DNA from: Methanoplanus sp. FWC-SCC4
Lineage (GTDB): Archaea; Halobacteriota; Methanomicrobia; Methanomicrobiales; Methanomicrobiaceae
Length of the DNA stretch: 64,000 bases
Reading direction: 5' to 3'
Assembly: GCF_032878975.1 (NCBI RefSeq)
Contig: NZ_CP043875.1
Span: 1,914,370 to 1,978,369, forward strand
Shown piece after piece: positions 36,954-46,792 of this stretch (its first letter is position 1; each line of letters starts with the position of its first letter). Below the pieces are notes generated by a model that had not been told where the DNA came from, searched no databases, and saw only the letters and a program-made list of their open reading frames with translations. A program made the position numbers and the translations under genes.

Positions 36954-38788
36954 GAAAATACCTTCACCAGATCATCAATATTTTCCATCACCCTCTCAGG
37001 ATTTATTGAATATGCCTGGAAAACCCTTGTTACTTCAACATATCTCCTGATACCCTGCTTTTGCATTGCCAGAAGAATCTCTTTTCGCCTCTGAATTTCC
37101 TCAGACATCTCAGCAGAGCTCCACCCCCTGACTTCCATAATGCCTGAATATACCTTTGATCTTCCGCTGTATGAGTGAACGTCGGTAATTGGATAATATT
37201 CAAAGACATTGTTGACCCTCAGGTTACCGGTAGCTGGATCAATGCCGGCAATCTCGACTATCTCAAGCGAACGCCTGACCCTCTCCTGGCCGCGATATAC
37301 AAGAGCCTGCACACTTACTATGTCAAGCGCCTGGACCATGTTTCTCGGCACATTCAGGGGTGCGTTTTCAAGACGGTGAATGGCTGCATCCACATCATTC
37401 CCGTGAAGCGTGGAAAATGTCGTATGGCCTGTGTTCATTGCCTGAAAGAGAGTCTGTGCCTCTGAACCGCGAACCTCTCCGACAAGGATATACTCAGGCC
37501 TCTGCCTCATTGCCGCTTTTAAGAGATCAAACATGTCAATTTTTGCACTTGCGGTTTCAGTGACAGACTCCCTTGTAACACTTGCAATCCAGTTGTCATG
37601 GTAGAGGGTAATCTCCCTTGTATCCTCAATGCTCACAACCTTTGCAAGAGGAGGTATGAAAAGTGATACTGCATTCAGGGAAGATGTTTTTCCGCTTGCC
37701 GTTCCGCCAACGAAAAGAAGACTTTTGTTGTTCTCAATCGCAAGCCAGAAGAAAGCAAGCTCATCAGCACTGAATGTTCCGTACTCCATTAATTCAACCG
37801 GAGTGAACGGATCTTCCCTGAACTTTCTTATCGTAAATGATGTTCCCCTGCTTGTAACCTCCTTTCCAAGAGTAAGCTGAAGACGCGAACCGTCAGGGAG
37901 AGTTGCATCAAGCATCGGCTGTGAGATTGAAATATGCTTTCCTGACCTCTGTGCAAGTGTAATCGCAAGAGAATTCAAAACCTCCTCTTCAAAAGATATA
38001 TTGGTTTTGATATTCCGGTATTTCCGGTGATACAGAAATATGGGTATTCCCGAACCGTCACAGGATATATCCTCAAGATTCGGATCCTTTATGAGCGGAT
38101 CAAGTCGTGACCACCCAAGGAAATTTCGATTGAGATAATAACGTAGTTTAAAGAGAGAACTTTTTTTGAGAGTTATTTTGTATTCCCTAAGCAGTTCTGA
38201 CATCCTTTCAATCAGAACCAGTGATTTTTCCTGACGGATCTCTTCATCTGTGAGGATTAAGACATCCCTCATGTCCTCAAAAAGACGCTCCAGAAGCTCA
38301 TATTCAAATCTGGTCAGAACAGGCTCAAAGAGCATATACTCATTTAAATGCGTATCATCATTATTTACGATTAAAACCTTTGATCTGCCCTCACTGACCC
38401 AGTACTCCTCAACAAGTGTGTATCCTTTTGGAATTTTTGGTTCAACAAGAGGCCCGTCCTTTTTAGGATCATACAATTCGGGAGTCTTGGTCTTTGGGAA
38501 AAAAAAGCCGAAGAGAGATCTTTTTTTGGCGACAGGAGCGGCCTTAATTGTAGACTCTGACGATTCTTCCGGCCCTGGTGAAGATAATATATCCGGATCA
38601 GGCGACTTTTCCTCATCTGAATCTAAGAGAACCGGTTCTTCGCCAGTATTATCTGCGGGAGTTTCCTCATCAGGAGAAGATGACTCTAAAAATCCGTTCA
38701 CAGGATTTTTTAAGAGCTCTTCTTGTTTAATATCTTCCTCTATATCCTGTTTTATTTCTTCAGATTCCTTTCTCCTGAAAAATGACAT
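36950..38788 (-). CDS. arlI: Archaellum motor/assembly ATPase ArlI (FlaI)-like
   Basis: Start at ATG 38788 (AAGGGG 9 bases upstream), 612 residues; the longer reading from TTG 38827 is less likely. An acidic, poorly conserved N-terminal region (about residues 1-100) precedes the type II/IV secretion ATPase domain with the Walker A loop GGTASGKT (about 361-368), the Asp box and the His-containing motif GNDVDAAIHRLEN, plus ILVGEVRGSEAQTLFQAMNTGHT. It powers archaellum assembly and rotation in the membrane platform. It is paired with arlJ and transcribed away from a divergent pair of KaiC-like ATPase genes. Confidence 0.85.
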   Translation of the reverse strand: MSFFRRKESEEIKQDIEEDIKQEELLKNPVNGFLESSSPDEETPADNTGEEPVLLDSDEEKSPDPDILSSPGPEESSESTIKAAPVAKKRSLFGFFFPKTKTPELYDPKKDGPLVEPKIPKGYTLVEEYWVSEGRSKVLIVNNDDTHLNEYMLFEPVLTRFEYELLERLFEDMRDVLILTDEEIRQEKSLVLIERMSELLREYKITLKKSSLFKLRYYLNRNFLGWSRLDPLIKDPNLEDISCDGSGIPIFLYHRKYRNIKTNISFEEEVLNSLAITLAQRSGKHISISQPMLDATLPDGSRLQLTLGKEVTSRGTSFTIRKFREDPFTPVELMEYGTFSADELAFFWLAIENNKSLLFVGGTASGKTSSLNAVSLFIPPLAKVVSIEDTREITLYHDNWIASVTRESVTETASAKIDMFDLLKAAMRQRPEYILVGEVRGSEAQTLFQAMNTGHTTFSTLHGNDVDAAIHRLENAPLNVPRNMVQALDIVSVQALVYRGQERVRRSLEIVEIAGIDPATGNLRVNNVFEYYPITDVHSYSGRSKVYSGIMEVRGWSSAEMSEEIQRRKEILLAMQKQGIRRYVEVTRVFQAYSINPERVMENIDDLVKVFS

Positions 38789-38964
38789 CCTTAACTGCCC
38801 CTTATATTCGTATAATTTCCCTTCCAAAGACTGATAAGAATTGTTTTTGTTCTCAACAAATATAAACAGACAGGTGAGGCTTTTTTCTCCTTTATGATCT
38901 TTTTTCGTCTTTTCCTAAGATTTAGAATTTAAAAGACAGATTTTTGTCGCAAAATTTACAAATA

Positions 38965-39822
38965 ATGAGCCTAAATTATCAGATTGAGATCATGCATGAT
39001 AATCTGAATGAAAGAATGCCCACAGGTCTGGCCTCTCTTGATCCTGTTCTGGACGGGGGAATACCTCCGGGTTCAGTTGTACTCCTTGCAGGTCAGCCCG
39101 GTGCAGGCAACAGGGAATTTGTATATTCATCGGTTATTTTTCTCTCAAAGCTCATGGGTAAAAACGAACCCTCCGGGAATATGAAACTCCCTAAAACAAT
39201 TGCATATACCACCTTCACACGCTTATCATCGTCTATTAAAGACGAGATGATGATGTCTTTTAAAAGCGATCTCGTATCAGACACACTTGACAATGTGAAT
39301 TTCATCGATCTCTCTGAGGTCTATTTTGAGCAGAGTGTTGTTCCAAACAGCTGGTACAGCGAATCCTCAATAGTTGAGAGGTTCAGGAAGAAGAGCGAAA
39401 CCGAGGGTATCGTTGCAAAACTGGCAGTGGAACTTGAGGGTATACAAAAAAACAGCCTCATAGTCATTGATTCCATAACCGATATTGCCACTCAGAGCAC
39501 TCCTGATAATGACTGGAGGGAACTGATTGGATTTTTAAGAGGGCTTCAGAGAGTCGCAAAAAGCTGGGGGTCCACAATATATATTCTGCTCTCGGACGGA
39601 ATACTAAACAGCCAGCGTCTGATTGAAATTGCAGACTGTTCTGATGCGATGATTACTTTCAGATGGGAAGAGAGTTCAGGCAGGAAACGACAGAGGATCA
39701 TGTACTTTGAAAAGTTCAGCGGTGTAATGCCTTATCTTGAAGAGAATGATCTGGTTAAATTCGCAGCCAGAATCACACCGGAATCAGGATTTGAAGTCAG
39801 CAACATCAGAGTGATCATATGA
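38965..39822 (+). CDS. KaiC/RAD55-like protein with a degenerate Walker A loop
   Basis: Start placed at ATG 38965 because the only upstream alternative is a weak TTG; no clear ribosome-binding site is present, and a TATA-like TTTAAAAG about 30 bases upstream would fit a leaderless mRNA. The fold is RecA/KaiC-like: GLASLDPVLDGGIPPGSVVLLAGQP, seen in two pieces at residues 20-46. The P-loop reads GQPGAGNRE (43-51), so the usual Lys-Thr/Ser is replaced by Asn-Arg, suggesting weak or lost ATP hydrolysis. A Walker B-like NSLIVIDSITD is kept. The stop overlaps the start of an intact paralogue (39819-39822). It may act as a regulatory pseudo-ATPase. Confidence 0.75.
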   Translation: MSLNYQIEIMHDNLNERMPTGLASLDPVLDGGIPPGSVVLLAGQPGAGNREFVYSSVIFLSKLMGKNEPSGNMKLPKTIAYTTFTRLSSSIKDEMMMSFKSDLVSDTLDNVNFIDLSEVYFEQSVVPNSWYSESSIVERFRKKSETEGIVAKLAVELEGIQKNSLIVIDSITDIATQSTPDNDWRELIGFLRGLQRVAKSWGSTIYILLSDGILNSQRLIEIADCSDAMITFRWEESSGRKRQRIMYFEKFSGVMPYLEENDLVKFAARITPESGFEVSNIRVII

Positions 39823-40517
39823 TTAAGGAACGAATCCTTATAGGAATCCCCGGTCTTGACGACATGATGATGGGAGGTCTCATCAAAAACAGCATGTGCT
39901 CCATCATCGGAACGTATGGTACCGGGAAGACAACATTCGCACTTCAGTTCGTTTTTGACGGACTAACAAAAGGCGAGACTGTTATTTACATCAGTCTTGA
40001 AGAGAGCGAAGAGAGCATATATGAAAAAATTGAAGACAGGGGATGGGACGTTGAGCCATATAAAAACAAAACCCTTTATGTCATAAAACTCGACCCGACA
40101 GACTTTACCCTCTCAATAAACAGCATCAAAAACGATCTCCCGGAGCTTATCAGAACAGTCGGGGCAACGAGGCTTGTAATCGATCCGATATCCCTCTTTG
40201 AAGGGCTTTTTGACGACACATCAGCCAGAAGAAAAGAGATGTTCCGTTTTGCCGAGATGATGAGAGGCATGGAAGTCACATCCCTTCTCACAAGCGAAAC
40301 CGAGCAGAACAATATTTATGCAAGCAAATACGGCCTTGTCGAGTACCTCGCTGATACTGTAATCATCCTCCGCTATATACGCCCCTCCGATCTCTCAGAG
40401 GTCCATACGGCGGTTGAGGTTGTAAAGATGAGGCGCTCAAACCATTCAAGAGAGATTAAACCCTATGAAATCCAGGAAGACAGGGTTAATGTTTACTCAG
40501 AAGCAAGCGTCTTTTAA
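39819..40517 (+). CDS. KaiC/RAD55-like ATPase
   Basis: A 232-residue RecA-like protein with intact Walker A GTYGTGKT (residues 31-38) and a Walker B strand TRLVIDPISLF (around 110-120). It begins in an ATGA overlap with the degenerate paralogue. KaiC-like proteins of this size occur in pairs in methanogens and are regarded as regulators of signal transduction. Its length is like ArlH, but the sequence is of the KaiC/RAD55 class; ArlH is not called. Divergent from arlI, it may modulate archaellum expression or motor function, an inference from location. Confidence 0.75.
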   Translation: MIKERILIGIPGLDDMMMGGLIKNSMCSIIGTYGTGKTTFALQFVFDGLTKGETVIYISLEESEESIYEKIEDRGWDVEPYKNKTLYVIKLDPTDFTLSINSIKNDLPELIRTVGATRLVIDPISLFEGLFDDTSARRKEMFRFAEMMRGMEVTSLLTSETEQNNIYASKYGLVEYLADTVIILRYIRPSDLSEVHTAVEVVKMRRSNHSREIKPYEIQEDRVNVYSEASVF

Positions 40518-40659
40518 ATCTTCATGAAAATATCTTTTTTAAAAGGAACACACGATTTAAAGCAAATAAATTTCTGAAATTTATTTCAGCAGTGGTTTTT
40601 GAAAAGAGATTTTGTTATTTTTTTGGATTTTTAAAAAATCAGATATTTTTACAGATTTT

Positions 40660-40914
40660 TTAGATATTTATTCCTGCAAAGTTCAGAATTATTAAAAGAA
40701 TCGCTCCGGGAAGACCGCCGAGTGCACATACCAAAACAGCACCCCATGTCACGCGAAAAGACTCCATTCCGAGAAGGTTCATCTGTGAAACGACAATGAG
40801 GGTAATCAGGCCCACAACAGAGTTGATGATAAGCGTCGTCACATTCTTTAAAAAATACCAGAGGACGAAAACAATACCAAGTGCAATTATTATTGTTATC
40901 AGAGTATCCAACAT
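40660..40914 (-). CDS. BofA-like small membrane protein
   Basis: An 84-residue protein with two or three hydrophobic helices (residues about 3-20, 28-45, 58-80) and no charged domain. The sequence NSVVGLITLIVVS followed by GVL-like GAVLVCALGGLPGAILLIIL resembles the pro-sigma-K processing inhibitor BofA family, widely spread in archaea where no sigma-K exists. Its role in archaea is not known. It stands alone between the KaiC-like pair and the tldE gene. Confidence 0.7.
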   Translation of the reverse strand: MLDTLITIIIALGIVFVLWYFLKNVTTLIINSVVGLITLIVVSQMNLLGMESFRVTWGAVLVCALGGLPGAILLIILNFAGINI

Positions 40915-41039
40915 TGTAACTAATTAATAACAGTCATTTTTACATTAATCTTTCTTTCAAAAATAAAAGCTTCTGAAAAATTCAGGGTAAAAAGAGTATC
41001 AGATTTTATTGCGGTTTTTTTAAAATAATTGGTATAAAT

Positions 41040-42335
41040 TTATTTTCCTACAACTGAAAGGCTGCCAAACCTCATTGCAGGAACAATGATGCTTCCAAGC
41101 TTTCTTGACTCAGGAGACATGCCCTGGATGTCTTTTAGCATCTCAAAAATATTGCCGGAAAGCATTGCGGATCTTATCGGCCGGCCCCTTTCACCGTCCT
41201 GCATCCACGATGCATTTGAGAGTTCGACTGAAAAGTCACCGGTGATTCCGTTTGCAGTGTGTGCACCAACAACTGTGTGTGCGTAAACCGCCTTTTCGTC
41301 ATAGATATTCTCACGTTTTCCGTCAACGTAGATATTGTGAGTTCCGATTACCGGCGCTCCGCCCGAACCTGCACGAACAGCACTGCCTGTCGACTGCTCG
41401 CCATAGCGGTATGCGGTCTTAAGATCGTAGGAGAATTCGTTTACGACACCCTCCTTCACAAAATCAATTTTTCTTGTAGGCACACCCTCGGAATCCCTCA
41501 GAGCAGCGCCCATGCCGTTGAACGGGTCATCATAGATGCTGAGCGATTCATCCATGCAGCACTCCCCGAGCTTGTCTGCCAGAAAAGATCTTTTTGCCTT
41601 TACACTTTTGCCTGAAAATGAAGGGAAGACTACACTTCCCAGAAGCTGACATACAGCAACAGGGGACAGGATGACATCATACTTTCCGGTATCTATCTCA
41701 TCACCATCTTTGGAATGGACTGCAAGATATGCGGCTTCACGTCCGACATTTACAGGATCAATCTCGTCCTGGAAACATGAATTGTCAAACTCATAACCTG
41801 TGGAAGTTCCGCAGATAGTCTCAAGTGAAACACCGGCACGGGTCTTTTCATTTGAATAGAAAACACCGTTTGAGTTTGCAAGTATTATGCCCCCTGATGA
41901 GACTGAGGCAGAACCGCCGACGATGTCGGCCTCATACTCAGAGGCACCCGTCTTTAATTTATTGATCATTTCAGTTGTAACCGAAATATCAACCTTTAAA
42001 CTTGTGTCAAAGGTATGCAAATCCCTCTTCTCGATTTCAGAGGGAAGTGGCAGACCTCCCCATTCCTGCGGAGTTGCAAGCTTTGCACCTGATACAGCTG
42101 AGTCAAGGCACATCTTCCATTTCAGCGGATCATTTGTTGATGAACATCCGATCTTTCCGTCTTTTATTACACGGATACCGATACCGCACGAGTCAGAACC
42201 GGATGCCTCGCCAATCTGGCTGCCTTTAAGTTCAACACCGACACCTGAGGCTTTTGCAAAAAAGACCTCAACATCGTCGGCAATCTTTTGTCCTTCTCTT
42301 AAGATATTGTCAATGACAGAAATTTTCTCAACCAT
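41040..42335 (-). CDS. tldE: TldE/PmbA-type metalloprotease partner subunit
   Basis: A 431-residue protein of the TldE/PmbA family, the non-catalytic partner of the TldD metalloprotease. Recognisable regions are FFAKASGVGVELKGSQIGEAS and the C-terminal FSVELSNASWMQDGE (GRPIRSAMLSGNIFEMLKDI follows). TldD/E heterodimers cleave unfolded or modified peptides; in bacteria they process certain peptide antibiotics and toxins. It starts 8 bases after tldD ends, so both are co-transcribed and likely form one complex. Confidence 0.9.
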   Translation of the reverse strand: MVEKISVIDNILREGQKIADDVEVFFAKASGVGVELKGSQIGEASGSDSCGIGIRVIKDGKIGCSSTNDPLKWKMCLDSAVSGAKLATPQEWGGLPLPSEIEKRDLHTFDTSLKVDISVTTEMINKLKTGASEYEADIVGGSASVSSGGIILANSNGVFYSNEKTRAGVSLETICGTSTGYEFDNSCFQDEIDPVNVGREAAYLAVHSKDGDEIDTGKYDVILSPVAVCQLLGSVVFPSFSGKSVKAKRSFLADKLGECCMDESLSIYDDPFNGMGAALRDSEGVPTRKIDFVKEGVVNEFSYDLKTAYRYGEQSTGSAVRAGSGGAPVIGTHNIYVDGKRENIYDEKAVYAHTVVGAHTANGITGDFSVELSNASWMQDGERGRPIRSAMLSGNIFEMLKDIQGMSPESRKLGSIIVPAMRFGSLSVVGK

Positions 42336-42343
42336 TTAATAGA

Positions 42344-43669
42344 TCACCCCTGTCCTCCTACAACAGCACTTTTCAGAAGAATATGCGGAGAACCGTCAGT
42401 TACAGGAACGCTCTGACCGCCTTTCCCGCAGTATCCCGGATTCATCACCCTGTCACCGGCACAGAGAACGATATTGTGCAGGGTTTTTAGAATGTCGCCT
42501 GTTAATGACACATCCCTAACCATTCCGGCAAGCTCCCCGTTTTCGATTAAATATCCGTATTCCGCATTGAACTGGAAAACCCCTCTTCCGGGATCAACCT
42601 GTCCGCCCCGTGAGCCTTTCAGAAGAATACCTGATCTGCACTCTGCAATTATTTCATCATACGAAGAGTCACCGTTTTCAATAAATGTGTTGCTCATCCT
42701 TACAAGAGGGACGGCTCCTGCCTCTCCTCTTGAATGCCCTGCATCACCGTCGCCTACGACAGCAAGTGTCTGCCTGTCATGGATGAATGAGTTTAAAACT
42801 CCGTTTTTGATAATATCGGTTCTCTTCGGAAGAACACCCTCGGCATCGACAGGCATAAATCCGAATTCGTGAAGTGTCGGATCATCCACTACACTTACAA
42901 TATCCCCACCTATTTTTTCACCGATTTTTCCGCGAAGGACTGAAACGCCCTCTTTTACAAGATCACCCTCAGAGGCATGCCCGACTGCCTCATGGGCAAA
43001 GACGCCTGCCAGCTCCTGATCCAAAACGGCATCCATTATTCCGCCCTTTGCAGGGGATGCAGAAAGAAGCTTTATTGCACGTTCCGCTGCTTCAAGGCCC
43101 TTATTTTCCTTGTGCCTCATATTAAGGCCGAGAATTGTATGCTCACTCTCGCGTCCGGCCTGCATTATGTCATTCTCTTTTGCAACGGCGGAAACAGAGT
43201 AGCCAGACCTGCACATATCATACTTATATTCGTTTCCGGAGGAATCGGTATAAAAAACAGTTCCGAGGCCTTCGGTGTAGTTTGCACGGGAGTTGACGAT
43301 TCCCTTTATTTTTGCGGCCTTTTCAATGTTTAAGAGAAGTTCACATTTTTCTTCGAGTGAAACATCCTGCGGATTCTCCTTCATGGCAGGAACAGGAAGA
43401 ATGCCTGACTTTGCATCGCCAAGGGAAACCTCCTCTTCGGTCACACTTGCGTATCTCATTGCAGTGGAGATATACTCATCAATCTCCTTTTGGGATTTCA
43501 TGCTGTAATTTTCAATAATTGCAACACCCCAACCTTTACGTCCGAGGACTCTGAGGGTTGCGGTGTCAACAAAACTTACAGAAGCAGATTCAACAATGCT
43601 GTTGTCTATCTCTATGTGGGTTGATGACCCGGAAACATGTCTTATATCATAAAATGCGGGCTCTTCCAT
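42344..43669 (-). CDS. tldD: TldD-type zinc metalloprotease
   Basis: Start at ATG 43669, preceded by GGAGGAG with 7-base spacing; the earlier ATG at 43690 lacks such a site. The 441-residue protein carries the HExxxH zinc site in FAHEAVGHASEGDL, plus the conserved C-terminal region GGQVDPGRGVFQFNAEYGYLIE, given as QVDPGRG and FQFNAEYGYLIE, and the final GKGGQSVPVTDGSPHILL. TldD, with its TldE partner, forms a peptidase cavity. The two genes form a short operon transcribed leftward. Confidence 0.92.
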   Translation of the reverse strand: MEEPAFYDIRHVSGSSTHIEIDNSIVESASVSFVDTATLRVLGRKGWGVAIIENYSMKSQKEIDEYISTAMRYASVTEEEVSLGDAKSGILPVPAMKENPQDVSLEEKCELLLNIEKAAKIKGIVNSRANYTEGLGTVFYTDSSGNEYKYDMCRSGYSVSAVAKENDIMQAGRESEHTILGLNMRHKENKGLEAAERAIKLLSASPAKGGIMDAVLDQELAGVFAHEAVGHASEGDLVKEGVSVLRGKIGEKIGGDIVSVVDDPTLHEFGFMPVDAEGVLPKRTDIIKNGVLNSFIHDRQTLAVVGDGDAGHSRGEAGAVPLVRMSNTFIENGDSSYDEIIAECRSGILLKGSRGGQVDPGRGVFQFNAEYGYLIENGELAGMVRDVSLTGDILKTLHNIVLCAGDRVMNPGYCGKGGQSVPVTDGSPHILLKSAVVGGQG

Positions 43670-43726
43670 AAAAGCTCCTCCAAAATCCAAAAAAAATTAT
43701 TTGGGAATGATTAACAGTTAATTCAT

Positions 43727-45832
43727 TCAGGCTCCGGGGACTTTCTTCCCGGATGTGCCTGAAACTTTCTCAAGAAACTCTGCCGGTGTCATCCTTGCAA
43801 GGTTTCTGATCTTTTCCATGAATGCCTCTTTCCTCTCCGGCACAAGTGCAACATCAAGAACCTCTTCGATGGTACTGACAGGAATTATCTCAACCATGTC
43901 CTTGTAGCGTTCTTCAATTAAGACATCATCAAGGTTTGAATGAGGAATAATTACAGTTTTAATTCCTGCCTTTGCCGCAGCCTCAATCTTGTATGTCGCT
44001 CCTCCGATAGGAAGAACATTGCCTCTGACAGAAAGTGATCCTGTCATAGCAACATCCTGTCTTACAGGAATGCCTTCAATTGCACTGATTACAGCTGTTG
44101 CAACACTTACCGATGCCGAGTCACCCTCAACACCGCTGTATGTTCCGATGAACTGAATGTGGACATCCATGTTTCTGATGTCACGTCCGGTGAACTTTTT
44201 GACAATCGCACTTACGTTGGTGATTGATTCCTGTGCAATCTCCTTTAACAGACCTGTTGCTACAATTGTACCTGTCGCACCCTGTGTGGGGGTTGCCTCT
44301 GCCATAATCGGAAGCACCTGACCGGAGTCCTGGCCGACAACTGCAAGACCGTTTACACGTCCGACTTTTATTCCGTCGACAACTGTCAGTTCGTAATCCC
44401 TGCTTCTCTTTGTGTACTCGTCTGAGATCTGATCCTCAACAGAGCGTGCGATTGACTTTGCCTTTAGCACATGATCGGTGGTTGTTACAGGTGCGTTGTC
44501 CTGCCTTGCCATATCACCTGCAACACGGATAAGACCGCCCATATCACGAAGCTTAAGGGTGATATGCCCCTTTCTGTTGCTGCGTCTTCTTGCCTCACGC
44601 ATGATCTCTTCTATTGCACCCCTGTCAAACGGCGGGATCTTTCCGTCGTTTTTGATCTCCTGTGCAATGAACCTGATAAACTTCTTCTGGTTTTCAGGTG
44701 TGTCAGGCATTGAATCCTGCATGAAAACCTCATATCCGTATCCCCTGATACGTGATCTGAGTGCAGGGTGCATTCCTTCCATTGCATCAAGATTACCGGC
44801 TGCAATCATGACAAAACGGCACGGTACCGGCTCGGTTTTAACCATTGCACCGCTTGAACGCTCACTCTGTCCGGTGATTGGGAATTCTCCCTCCTGAAGT
44901 GCAGTTAAAAGATTCTGCTGTGAGTGGGGAGTGAGGGTGTTTATCTCATCAATAAAGAGCACACCCTTGTTTGCCTTGTGTATTCCGCCTGCTTCCACAC
45001 GATCGTGTGCAGGGGTTTCAAGACCTCCGGACTGGAAAGGATCGTGCCTTACATCGCCGAGAAGGGCACCTGCATGCGATCCTGTTCCGTCTATATATGG
45101 TGCATTTCCATCCTTCTCACTTGAAACAAGAAGTTTTGGCACCATCATCTCGTCTTTCGGCCTTGAATACTGAAGAGCCATGAAAATAAATGCCGCTGCA
45201 ATTATTCCCATGAGCATTGCACCGATTATGATTGAATACCCGACAATTCCAAAGATAAGAACCATTATCAGAGTGTTTCTTGTCTGGGCACGCTTTCGGG
45301 CCTCGGCCTTGTGGGCATTTACAATCTCCTTTCCCCTACCGGCTTTTACTGTCCGGATAATAGGGGTATTTGAATCTTCAGAGTTCGGATATACCAGTAT
45401 ATCCTGAAGATCCTCTTTTGGAAGAAGTTCGGCCATTGCCTTTGCAAGCATGGACTTACCCGTACCGGGCGTTCCGATCATCATTACATGACGGCGCTGG
45501 ATTGCCGCTTTTTTGATGACCTCCACTGCATGCTCCTGCCCTATGACCTGATCAACAAGTCTTTCGGGAACAGGAATATCAGATGATGATTCGATATTAT
45601 CAAGGTTTATTTCATCAGTTGTCTGATGCTTTTTATCTGATTCATCTTCACCGCCGGCTGTCTCCACCGGTTGTGATATGGCGCGTGAGATTACATCCTG
45701 ACCTTCGGTAATGCCTTCTTTAATCTCTGCATTCCGGTCGTGAATTTGGTTCTCACGATCCATTGAATCCAAAGACCCGGGCTTTTCCGTCTCGTTTTGA
45801 ATATTTTCTGGTTTGTTATCGTTGTTTACCAT
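43727..45832 (-). CDS. lonB: Membrane-anchored ATP-dependent Lon protease (archaeal LonB)
   Basis: A 701-residue archaeal LonB. Walker A GTPGTGKS is at residues 120-127. The membrane insertion within the AAA module is two adjacent helices (about residues 187-222), the archaeal hallmark. The C-terminal protease domain has the serine in GDSASVSVATAVISAI and the lysine in GGATYKIEAAAKAG, the Ser-Lys pair. A low-complexity, acidic N-terminal tail of about 85 residues precedes the AAA domain. It degrades misfolded proteins at the membrane. It is divergent from prs. Confidence 0.95.
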   Translation of the reverse strand: MVNNDNKPENIQNETEKPGSLDSMDRENQIHDRNAEIKEGITEGQDVISRAISQPVETAGGEDESDKKHQTTDEINLDNIESSSDIPVPERLVDQVIGQEHAVEVIKKAAIQRRHVMMIGTPGTGKSMLAKAMAELLPKEDLQDILVYPNSEDSNTPIIRTVKAGRGKEIVNAHKAEARKRAQTRNTLIMVLIFGIVGYSIIIGAMLMGIIAAAFIFMALQYSRPKDEMMVPKLLVSSEKDGNAPYIDGTGSHAGALLGDVRHDPFQSGGLETPAHDRVEAGGIHKANKGVLFIDEINTLTPHSQQNLLTALQEGEFPITGQSERSSGAMVKTEPVPCRFVMIAAGNLDAMEGMHPALRSRIRGYGYEVFMQDSMPDTPENQKKFIRFIAQEIKNDGKIPPFDRGAIEEIMREARRRSNRKGHITLKLRDMGGLIRVAGDMARQDNAPVTTTDHVLKAKSIARSVEDQISDEYTKRSRDYELTVVDGIKVGRVNGLAVVGQDSGQVLPIMAEATPTQGATGTIVATGLLKEIAQESITNVSAIVKKFTGRDIRNMDVHIQFIGTYSGVEGDSASVSVATAVISAIEGIPVRQDVAMTGSLSVRGNVLPIGGATYKIEAAAKAGIKTVIIPHSNLDDVLIEERYKDMVEIIPVSTIEEVLDVALVPERKEAFMEKIRNLARMTPAEFLEKVSGTSGKKVPGA

Positions 45833-45912
45833 TAATGAGTTAACCTCTTGAAAACGATAGTGCTTAAATGATTCATTCGTGATACTTTAAGTACTTTCTA
45901 CAACAGGTAATT
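45833..45912. promoter_or_regulatory. Divergent promoter region of lonB and prs
   Basis: An 80-base gap holds back-to-back promoters. A TATA-like TACTTTAAGTA near 45885-45895 faces prs, and the minus strand has ATTTAAGCA (about 45862-45870) facing lonB. The two are so close that activity of one could affect the other. No gene or other feature is visible. Confidence 0.4.
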
Positions 45913-46761
45913 ATGATGAAGATCATCTGCAACGAAAAATCACAGGTTTTAGCCGCTAAAACCGCCAAATCTACAGGTTTGGAACTTGTCCCGACAGAGT
46001 TTAAAAAATTCCCCGACGGCGAATTGTATGTTAAGACAGGTATTGTCGATTCTGAAACGGTTATCATCGCCAGCATCACAGACAGCGATTCCTTCATACA
46101 GACACTTCTGTTAATAGACGCATGTGTGGGATCCGATGTAACCCTTGTAATACCATACATGGGGTATGCAAGGCAGGATAAAAAATTCAATGACGGAGAA
46201 CCGGTCAGTGCAAGGGCAATTGCAAGAGCTCTTTCAAACGGGATTAACCGTGTATATACAATTAATATACACGAAAAAGCTGTCCTTGATTTCTTCTCCG
46301 TCCCGGCAGAAGACCTCTCCCTTGCACCTTTCATCGGGGATTACATAAGCAGTATGAACCTTGAAAATCCGCTTATACTTGCACCGGACAAAGGGGCGGC
46401 AGAGTTTGCAAAGGATGTGTCAGAAAATACAGGCCTTGAATGCGACTATCTTCATAAAACAAGACTCTCGGGAACAGAAGTCAGAATGGAGCCGAAAAAC
46501 CTTCCGGCACTGGACAGATGCGTTGTTATCGTCGATGACATAATTTCAACCGGCGGGACGCTGGCAACCGCAACCGGAATGCTAAAAGAACAGGGTGCAA
46601 CAGAGGTTCATGCAATATGTGTACACGGTGTTTTTGCAGCAGGAGGATTTGCAAAACTCTCGGCAGGCGGGCCGGCCTCCGTCATATCAAGTGACACAAT
46701 AGAATCCGCATCAAGTAAGGTTTCAGTTGCAGAATGCATTAAAAGTGCCCTGATAAAATAA
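45913..46761 (+). CDS. prs: Ribose-phosphate diphosphokinase (PRPP synthetase)
   Basis: A 282-residue enzyme that makes phosphoribosyl pyrophosphate from ribose 5-phosphate and ATP. The PRPP-binding loop VVIVDDIISTGGTLA is intact, as are the phosphate-binding FPDGELYVK region and the flexible-loop DKGAAEFA. Length is typical for the short archaeal class (class III-like). The start may be either of two adjacent ATGs at 45913 and 45916. PRPP feeds purine, pyrimidine, histidine and tryptophan routes; the following genes nob1 and gfcR are on the same strand. Confidence 0.93.
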   Translation: MMKIICNEKSQVLAAKTAKSTGLELVPTEFKKFPDGELYVKTGIVDSETVIIASITDSDSFIQTLLLIDACVGSDVTLVIPYMGYARQDKKFNDGEPVSARAIARALSNGINRVYTINIHEKAVLDFFSVPAEDLSLAPFIGDYISSMNLENPLILAPDKGAAEFAKDVSENTGLECDYLHKTRLSGTEVRMEPKNLPALDRCVVIVDDIISTGGTLATATGMLKEQGATEVHAICVHGVFAAGGFAKLSAGGPASVISSDTIESASSKVSVAECIKSALIK

Positions 46762-46792
46762 AATTAAAAAAATCATACAGTATAATAGTATA

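Noticed and set aside
39819-40517. Intact KaiC-like protein as ArlH
   Set aside because: Size is similar, but the sequence is of the KaiC/RAD55 class, and it is divergent from arlI instead of lying in the arl operon.
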